A DNA stretch of 35,935 nt from Patescibacteria group bacterium (GTDB lineage: Bacteria > Patescibacteriota > Minisyncoccia > Minisyncoccales > RBG-13-36-15), in the NCBI GenBank assembly GCA_018609195.1, contig JAHCSE010000026.1, positions 1 to 35,935 on the forward strand. Reading direction: 5' to 3'. The notes below the pieces were generated by a model. It had not been told where the DNA came from. It worked only from the letters and a program-made list of their open reading frames with translations, and made no database searches. Shown one piece after another: positions 31,122-35,935 of the stretch (its first letter is position 1; each line of letters starts with the position of its first letter). The translations under genes were made by a program, and so were the position numbers.

Positions 31122-31580
31122 ATGAATTTCTCCCACAGTGACTTAGTCGAGATTGCAGTAAAGTGGTTGAAACGAGACGGTTGTCATATCGTGGTCTCGG
31201 AGCTTGTCACATCCGCGTTTCAGACACCGGATGCGCTTGGGTTTAATATGGGGAGTAGTGTCCTTGTCGAATGTAAGACAAGTCAGAGAGACTTCAAGAA
31301 GGATCGTAGGAAGCTCCATCAGCAAATGTCTGGTAGATCCATGGGGGAATATCGGTATTATCTTTGTCCGATGGGAGTGATCAGGATAGAGGATCTCTCG
31401 GAAGGTTGGGGATTGTTGTATGTCATGGATGATGGTTCTGTCAGGGACATGATGCCTCACAATTGGAAGAAGGGTGAGATGCATCCAGCGTATAATAGAG
31501 AGTATAATGTAGGGGCGGAACGATTGCTATTACTCAGTATTATAAGACGGATGAAAAAGGGAGAGAAGGTGCTGAGATGA
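31122..31580 (+). CDS. PD-(D/E)XK nuclease-like protein
   Basis: A 152-residue product. QTPDALGF (35-42) supplies the Asp and SVLVECKTSQRDFKK (46-60) supplies the E-x-K of a restriction-endonuclease-like fold; HQQ and REYNVGAERLLL follow. It may be a DNA-end or structure-specific nuclease. Specificity unknown. ATG 31122 is chosen over the adjacent GTG 31119. Its stop overlaps the Nudix gene start (ATGA). Confidence 0.65.
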   Translation: MNFSHSDLVEIAVKWLKRDGCHIVVSELVTSAFQTPDALGFNMGSSVLVECKTSQRDFKKDRRKLHQQMSGRSMGEYRYYLCPMGVIRIEDLSEGWGLLYVMDDGSVRDMMPHNWKKGEMHPAYNREYNVGAERLLLLSIIRRMKKGEKVLR

Positions 31581-32105
31581 CACCAGAATATTACACTGTA
31601 GGATTCTGCTTTGACGATCTGGGAAGCAATCTTATCCTGATGCGTAAAGGACGACCTGATTGGCAAAAAAGGTCTTCTCAATGGCATTGGTGGAGAGATA
31701 CAAGAACATGAATCTCCAGTCAATTGTATGGTCCGGGAGTTCAAAGAAGAAACAGGTGTCGAAACAGATCGTGATAATTGGTATAAACTGGGTGTCATGA
31801 TTTCTACATTGCCAAAAACGGAAGTCTATTACTTCAAGATGTTCAATCAGGAAGCATTCAATTTTGCCAAGGCTCAAGATGAGGCGGAACCGTTGGAGCG
31901 ATTTGATACAAATTCGTTTCTTGACAGTCTTCTTACACGGTTGGATATTCTTCCGGATCTTTATTGGATCCTTCCTATGATTGGTCTTGATCATTCTCTC
32001 CGTGGGTGTAATCCGTTCATTATACCATTTAGTATGTTTTCGATTGTCCAACAGTGTCGACAGCGTCAACAACTTTTGGGGATAGCTGAAGAAACGGATG
32101 GGTAA
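31577..32105 (+). pseudogene. Nudix hydrolase gene with a frameshift in an A6 run
   Basis: The gene starts MTPEYYTVGFCFDDLG and runs to PDWQK. The frame then shifts at the A6 run 31665-31670. Only after a one-base shift does it read GLLNGIGGEIQEHE, then VREFKEETGV, the Nudix box (GGx5Ex7REUxEExG). The corrected protein would be about 175 residues and would hydrolyse a nucleoside diphosphate derivative. As written, translation stops early in the original frame. Causes could be an extra A from sequencing, a true mutation, or +1/-2 programmed slippage. Confidence 0.7.
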
Positions 32106-32286
32106 GGGACGTGAGATCTTTAAGTCTGGTATTTCTCACAAGGAGAAATACAAATTGCTGAAGGAGCTTGTGATGTATATCCTTGGTGGGAATTTATCTG
32201 CCCACAGGAGGGTTATGTTAAAACAGAGAGCTAGAGAAATATGGAGTAAATGCTATGACCGAAAAGACAAAGATGGAACGAGATGA
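32098..32286 (+). CDS. small basic protein (62 aa)
   Basis: ATG 32098 overlaps the end of the Nudix gene. The product MGKGREIFKSGISHKEKYKLL... is basic and helical with no known motif. It overlaps the next gene by 32 bases. Function unknown. Confidence 0.45.
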   Translation: MGKGREIFKSGISHKEKYKLLKELVMYILGGNLSAHRRVMLKQRAREIWSKCYDRKDKDGTR

Positions 32287-32539
32287 TATCAAAAGAGCCA
32301 ATGTTCTCATTGACGTAATGGATGACTATCAACATTTGGCAACGGCAGTCAATAGTGGTGATAAGCCAAGGAAGGGTTATGCTCTGAAAGGGATTGTCAT
32401 CTCCGTTGCTCATATTGCTCAAGATGGTTTTTTGGAGACTGAGGCCAGTGTCGTTCTGGATCTCCAGACGGGGGAATGGTTGGTTGATCACATTCCGGAT
32501 CTGATTCGTGCTGAATTGAATAAATTAGGAGTGGAATGA
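32255..32539 (+). CDS. hypothetical protein (94 aa)
   Basis: The product begins MTEKTKMERDDIKRANVLID and has strand-like ALKGIVISVAH and VVLDLQTGEWLV. Its TGA overlaps the next ORF start (ATGATGG). No family recognised. Confidence 0.55.
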   Translation: MTEKTKMERDDIKRANVLIDVMDDYQHLATAVNSGDKPRKGYALKGIVISVAHIAQDGFLETEASVVLDLQTGEWLVDHIPDLIRAELNKLGVE

Positions 32540-32727
32540 TGGAGAAAAGAGATTTAATGAAAATCATTGATGATGGCCTGGAAATTCTATATGAGCCAAA
32601 TGATGATATCACTCAACCTAATGGAATGAGATGGGTTAAAAACGAGCTAAACGCAAGAGAGATAAACTTATTACTGTGGGATGTATTGGTCCCATTGAAA
32701 CGGGAGTTGAGAGAATTGGGTGTATAG
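32536..32727 (+). CDS. small hypothetical protein (63 aa)
   Basis: Starts at ATG 32536 or 32539 overlapping the previous stop. A charged, helical product (MEKRDLMKIIDDGLEILYEP). Not recognised. Confidence 0.5.
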   Translation: MMEKRDLMKIIDDGLEILYEPNDDITQPNGMRWVKNELNAREINLLLWDVLVPLKRELRELGV

Positions 32728-32728
32728 A

Positions 32729-33082
32729 GTGAGCAAGCCATCGTACTCAACACTGGAACTGTGTGATAAGGCAGCAACCATGGTGAAGGACGCTGGGTTC
32801 GTCTTGTTTGAGGCATCAAGAGGTTCAGAAGTGTGTTACTATCGCTGGCCTGACAGACCACAACTTCTTCGAATATCTTGCCATTCCAGGAAGAAGATGC
32901 CGATCGGTATAAGGAATGACGTTGTTGCAAAGATCACATTCTCAGGAAACTGTGGTGATACACCAGGAAGAATGCGCCTTGCCAATGGAAAGTTTGAGGG
33001 GATGGTTGCACAGGCGATTGGACGATATTTTCTAAAATCAAAAGAGAGAGGAGTTATTTATCATGGCGAAAGAAACATCTAA
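32729..33082 (+). CDS. hypothetical protein, remotely HicA-like
   Basis: A 117-residue product from GTG 32729 one base after the previous stop; GTG 32720 is an alternative. LCDKAATMVKDAGFVLFEASRGSEVCYYR followed by LLRISCHSRKK (quoted in parts) has a helix-strand-strand order a little like HicA/double-stranded-RNA-binding folds, but the catalytic His pattern is not convincing. Treat as unknown. Confidence 0.5.
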   Translation: MSKPSYSTLELCDKAATMVKDAGFVLFEASRGSEVCYYRWPDRPQLLRISCHSRKKMPIGIRNDVVAKITFSGNCGDTPGRMRLANGKFEGMVAQAIGRYFLKSKERGVIYHGERNI

Positions 33083-33518
33083 ATTATTTGATGAACTGCA
33101 GAATGAGCCTGGTGGGGCCTGGAGTGCTACCTGGTTGATAAACGCACCGTGGGCACATCCTGTTTGGTCTCAATATATGGTTTTATTATATGATTTGACA
33201 ACTGTTGTAGAAGGAGGACAACCACTCATTCTTTACAAACCAGATGTAACGCATGAACTGATGATGTATGCTGTGGACCCAAAGATAAGGATAGACGAAG
33301 AAAAGCCGTTGACGGAACAGAAGTTTACCCTTCTTCAACCAGCCAACTATGGTTATCAGTTCGTTGCCGAGAATAATGAAGCAGCACAACAGCGAGTGCA
33401 AAAGCTTGTTGATAGGATTGATGCATATACTCTCAGTCCGGATACGGACTATCGATCGGTATGGAACGAGTTGTTTAACGACGGATATGCGTTGGTTCAT
33501 TCTTCTTTTGGAGATTAG
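33063..33518 (+). CDS. hypothetical protein (151 aa)
   Basis: ATG 33063 follows GAGAGGAG. The Trp/Tyr-rich N-terminal half (WSATWLINAPWAHPVWSQYM) leads to a second half with FTLLQPANYGYQFVAE. It looks soluble and globular. Not recognised. Confidence 0.6.
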   Translation: MAKETSKLFDELQNEPGGAWSATWLINAPWAHPVWSQYMVLLYDLTTVVEGGQPLILYKPDVTHELMMYAVDPKIRIDEEKPLTEQKFTLLQPANYGYQFVAENNEAAQQRVQKLVDRIDAYTLSPDTDYRSVWNELFNDGYALVHSSFGD

Positions 33519-33571
33519 ACATAATGCTTAATATTGATGAATTAGAATAGTTCTGAGGAAGGAGGAGTGAC

Positions 33572-33802
33572 ATGATGTATCTTCCGACATATTCTAAGTG
33601 GCATACGGTGTCTCGAATGGATGACAAGACCCCGTTGTTCATACATGCCGGATGGTGGAAGAGATTGATATGCATTCATGAAGAGCTTGTGGAGTATCTG
33701 AGGATTGATCATCGGTCGGGAACTGGATCAGATACCGATTATTATGAGGGGAAGGTATGCAGTTCATGTGGTCGTATTCTTGAAGAAAACCGGCTTAGAT
33801 AG
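33572..33802 (+). CDS. small protein with a C-terminal CxxC (76 aa)
   Basis: A very good ribosome site (GAGGAAGGAGGAG) precedes ATG 33572. The product ends KVCSSCGRILEENR, half a zinc ribbon, and contains LFIHAGWWKRLICIH. Two more cysteine or histidine ligands may come from that segment. Function unknown. Confidence 0.55.
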   Translation: MMYLPTYSKWHTVSRMDDKTPLFIHAGWWKRLICIHEELVEYLRIDHRSGTGSDTDYYEGKVCSSCGRILEENRLR

Positions 33803-33833
33803 AGGAGAAGGAAAAAAAAAGGAGGAAATAAAA

Positions 33834-34568
33834 ATGATTGATAAAACTTGTCTCTCATACTGGTTCCCAAAAATAGAAGCAGCCGGTCTTCCAGTTCCAG
33901 AAACTAGGATTGTGAACATGCCGAATGAAGCATATGAAGACGTGTTTAACATTTTTGATGGTAAGCCAATGACTGGGAAAGCTGAACCATTTTTTGATGA
34001 GATCAAGGCTGCTGCTGATATTATCGGATATCCATGCTTTTTACGCACGGGTCAAACGTCGGCAAAGCATGGTTGGGACGAAACGTGTTTTCTTGAATCT
34101 TCGGAACAAGTTCCTCAACATATGGTTGCTATTGTCGAATATTCAGAAATGACTGGGCTTGTGGGACTGCCATGTGACATTTGGGCAGTACGGAAATTGC
34201 TACCTGTAAATCCTTTTGCTATATGTCCTGGATATGGAAATATGCCGATTTGTCGAGAATTTCGTTTGTTTGTTGATGGCGGTGTAGTTCGTTGTTGGCA
34301 TCCGTATTGGCCGTTGAAAGCACTTATGAACGGCGGTGTAGGAAGAATTACAGACGATGATGTAGGTTCTATCTTTGATCGATTGAGTAAAGAGGTGGTG
34401 CTTTTACCTGACAAGGATCGTTTATTCTATTTAGCATCAAAAGCTGGTCTGGCTCTTGGTGGATCGTGGTCGGTGGATATTCTGGAAACAGAGGAAGGTT
34501 GGTATCTGACTGACATGGCTGAAGCTGATAAGTCATATCATTGGGAAGGGTGTGAATTGGGAGGTTAG
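33834..34568 (+). CDS. ATP-grasp fold enzyme
   Basis: A 244-residue product from ATG 33834 with AAGGAGG upstream. The nucleotide-binding strand YPCFLRTGQTSAKHGWDE, the lobe EFRLFVDGGVVRCWHPYW and the metal-binding end GSWSVDILETEEGWYLTDMAEAD (quoted in part) with a final HWEGC follow the ATP-grasp pattern. Such enzymes ligate a carboxylate to an amine or thiol using ATP. The substrate is unknown. The frame stays open upstream but overlaps the previous gene. Confidence 0.65.
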   Translation: MIDKTCLSYWFPKIEAAGLPVPETRIVNMPNEAYEDVFNIFDGKPMTGKAEPFFDEIKAAADIIGYPCFLRTGQTSAKHGWDETCFLESSEQVPQHMVAIVEYSEMTGLVGLPCDIWAVRKLLPVNPFAICPGYGNMPICREFRLFVDGGVVRCWHPYWPLKALMNGGVGRITDDDVGSIFDRLSKEVVLLPDKDRLFYLASKAGLALGGSWSVDILETEEGWYLTDMAEADKSYHWEGCELGG

Positions 34569-34584
34569 GTAAAGGAGAGATAAG

Positions 34585-34758
34585 ATGTATGGAAAAGCAA
34601 ATCCTGTCGACACTCTAGATCGCATCGTTGCTGGCGAATACCATATTCCTGTTGTCAATGATGCTAATACTCTGTTCATTGGGGAGTTGCTTGATGTAAT
34701 TGTTTTGCTCAATAGAAAGATTGTTGAGCTACAGAAGACCGGCAGAATCATGGAATAA
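34585..34758 (+). CDS. small hypothetical protein (57 aa)
   Basis: ATG 34585 follows AAAGGAGAGATAAG. The product MYGKANPVDTLDRIV... has a helical second half (LFIGELLDVIVLLNRKIVEL), perhaps a short coiled coil. Not recognised. Confidence 0.55.
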   Translation: MYGKANPVDTLDRIVAGEYHIPVVNDANTLFIGELLDVIVLLNRKIVELQKTGRIME

Positions 34759-34799
34759 GAAAAAGCAATGTTGAAAGTAGATGGAAAGGAATAACTGAA

Positions 34800-35048
34800 A
34801 TGAGTGCCAAGACAAAACCAGATAAACGATCTTTCACACGATTTGTAATCACGACCCCTTCTGAGCAACGTGCGTTACTACTTGCAGGTATGGTTGCAAT
34901 AACTGAAGGCAACATGAATACCAAACAAGCAAATGCACTTACGAGCTTATCGGGAGAGGTTCACAGAAGTTTGGAGTTGGAGTGGGATATGCGTTGCTAT
35001 GTAGAGGAACATCTATTTCTGGAAGAAGGGGCTATCATAAGAATATAG
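34800..35048 (+). CDS. hypothetical protein (82 aa)
   Basis: An AAAGGA lies ahead of ATG 34800. The product MSAKTKPDKRSFTRFVITTP... has a mainly helical central part (QRALLLAGMVAITEGNM, QANALTSLSGEVHRSLEL). No family recognised. Confidence 0.55.
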   Translation: MSAKTKPDKRSFTRFVITTPSEQRALLLAGMVAITEGNMNTKQANALTSLSGEVHRSLELEWDMRCYVEEHLFLEEGAIIRI

Positions 35049-35059
35049 AGGAGATGACG

Positions 35060-35689
35060 ATGCGCTATCTGGACTACACATATCCAGTGCCAAAATTCAG
35101 ACCATATGAGCTACCAAAAGAATTTGATCTGAAAAAGGAACTGGAAAAATGCATTAGCCCTGGATACAGATGGAACAAAGGATACGACGAACAGCTTCTT
35201 CGTGATCATCAGATCCCAACTAAAATTCGTTTGAGGCTGAAATGGTTTGAGCCAGCAGTATTTGCTGGGCCCTGTGTTCCTAGGGTACAGTTCTATAGGG
35301 AACTCGGTCGTCGTCTAGCAAGACGTGTAGATCACAGTAAGGCTATTCAGAAGTTGTGTGTGAATGCGAATGGCAAGGGCACCTTATGTGGTGTCTTGGC
35401 GTGCGCTGGTGTACACAGAGACAAGGTGGCTGGATTTGATGTACATGAAAACACAGTAAGAGCTCTAATGAATGATCAGAGAAAAGATCGTAAGGAATAT
35501 TGGGATTGGAATACATCGTTGCGTGATTGGTCTGCTGAAGCTCTAGTCTGTCGTCCAGCAATATTGTATGAAGGTTTTTTATTTTTGCCAATGGTTCTGG
35601 AACACTGGAAACACCTCCGTACTTTTTTGGAAGTTGGTGCAAGAATTGTTCAGTTGGAAAACTGGAGGAGAAGGAAAGATTACTCCTAG
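35060..35689 (+). CDS. hypothetical protein (209 aa)
   Basis: ATG 35060 is six bases after GAGGAG; ATG 35054 is an alternative. The product begins MRYLDYTYPVPKFRPYELP, is basic, and contains a Gly/Cys stretch (CVNANGKGTLCGVLACAG) and an aromatic WKHLRTFLEVGARIV end. No signature motif recognised. Confidence 0.6.
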   Translation: MRYLDYTYPVPKFRPYELPKEFDLKKELEKCISPGYRWNKGYDEQLLRDHQIPTKIRLRLKWFEPAVFAGPCVPRVQFYRELGRRLARRVDHSKAIQKLCVNANGKGTLCGVLACAGVHRDKVAGFDVHENTVRALMNDQRKDRKEYWDWNTSLRDWSAEALVCRPAILYEGFLFLPMVLEHWKHLRTFLEVGARIVQLENWRRRKDYS

Positions 35690-35750
35690 CCCGATTGGTA
35701 TCCATAACTCCCTACCTTAATGCCTTCGGGATATTTTCTGCGCAGACGAG

Positions 35751-35885
35751 GTGGAGCGCATCAGTGCAAAAGTGGCATGGATGTTCGGTCAGGACTCTGA
35801 CAACCCTGTGATATCACCAGACGAAGTTCAGCGAGCATTTAGGAGAGTATTTTCTAAAGAAGCAGCAGGGGTAGGTGTTGGTTAG
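35751..35885 (+). CDS. small ORF of uncertain start (44 aa or longer)
   Basis: The frame reads ISAKVAWMFGQDSDNPVISP then DEVQRAFRRVFSK and stops at TAG 35883-35885, which looks like real protein. GTG 35751 is the only usual start in frame, with no good ribosome site, and the frame opens at 35721. A start-bearing frame from ATG 35720 (MPSGYFLRRRG) runs one base off, so this may be another frameshifted gene. Confidence 0.4.
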   Translation: MERISAKVAWMFGQDSDNPVISPDEVQRAFRRVFSKEAAGVGVG

Positions 35886-35887
35886 GG

Positions 35888-35935
35888 ATGGAATACTACC
35901 CTGGTTGGTGCCAAACCTCGCCTGTGCTCCTTACA
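35888..35935 (+). CDS. possible start of a gene cut by the window edge
   Basis: ATG 35888 two bases after the previous stop opens a frame (MEYYPGWCQTSPVLLT) that is still open at the window end. Too short to judge. Confidence 0.2.
   Translation, partial: MEYYPGWCQTSPVLLT

Noticed and set aside
1-35935. tRNA genes, rRNA, insertion sequences, integrase or attachment sites
   Set aside because: Looked for tRNA T-loop patterns, transposase and integrase motifs by eye and found none. A covariance-model tRNA search would be decisive.

Overview
The window looks like part of a strictly lytic tailed dsDNA phage genome (Caudoviricetes), probably infecting a Gram-negative host. All convincing genes lie on the + strand, are tightly packed, and often overlap by ATGA or TGATG. 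There is a complete phage-type replication and recombination set. No integrase, partition or lysogeny repressor gene is visible, and no virion structural genes fall inside the window. A predicted lipoprotein with a lipobox and a nuclease with an export signal favour a Gram-negative host. No rRNA, tRNA, CRISPR array or insertion sequence was recognised. Family names come from motif recognition by eye; no database was searched.

Layout. Positions 1-3.8 kb hold small accessory genes: zinc-ribbon and helix-turn-helix proteins, a DUF4031 protein, a methyltransferase and a glycine-zipper lipoprotein. Positions 3.8-9.6 kb hold a DnaB/RecA-fold helicase, an SNF2-type helicase, a TOPRIM primase, a sigma-like protein and a very acidic protein that shares the sigma-like protein's C-terminal domain. 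Positions 9.6-17.4 kb carry the most interesting block. It has a DNA-glycosylase-like protein of the HMUDK-helical/aGPT-Pplase superfamily, an FkbM methyltransferase, an acyl-carrier-like protein without its serine, a radical SAM/SPASM enzyme, a GT61 glycosyltransferase, a TET-associated-type glycosyltransferase (TAGT), a thymidylate-synthase/hydroxymethylase homologue, an HD nucleotidase and an NMAD1-like protein. Together these suggest that thymine (via 5-hydroxymethyluracil) is replaced or hypermodified in this phage's DNA, and that the modification is then decorated. Positions 17.4-29.6 kb are the replisome and recombination module: sliding clamp, a uracil-DNA-glycosylase/DNA polymerase A fusion, clamp loader, gp32-like SSB with an unusual repeat tail, RecA/UvsX and SbcD/SbcC (gp47/gp46). 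Positions 29.6-35.9 kb are short accessory genes including an exported SNase, a PD-(D/E)XK nuclease, a frameshifted Nudix gene and an ATP-grasp enzyme.

Non-coding signals are unusual. A perfect 16-bp hairpin carries the Shine-Dalgarno in its loop and the start codon in its stem, and a 14-codon leader ORF stops in the loop. The translation-initiation region of the DNA polymerase is tandemly duplicated. A 24-nt perfect inverted repeat links 17.3 kb and 30.5 kb, so the two + strand transcripts would be complementary. Two 10-bp palindromes sit exactly 20 bp apart ahead of the sigma-like gene. Two intrinsic terminators are visible, near 14.2 and 30.5 kb. Two genes are broken as written: an in-frame TGA at 459 and an A6 frameshift at 31665.
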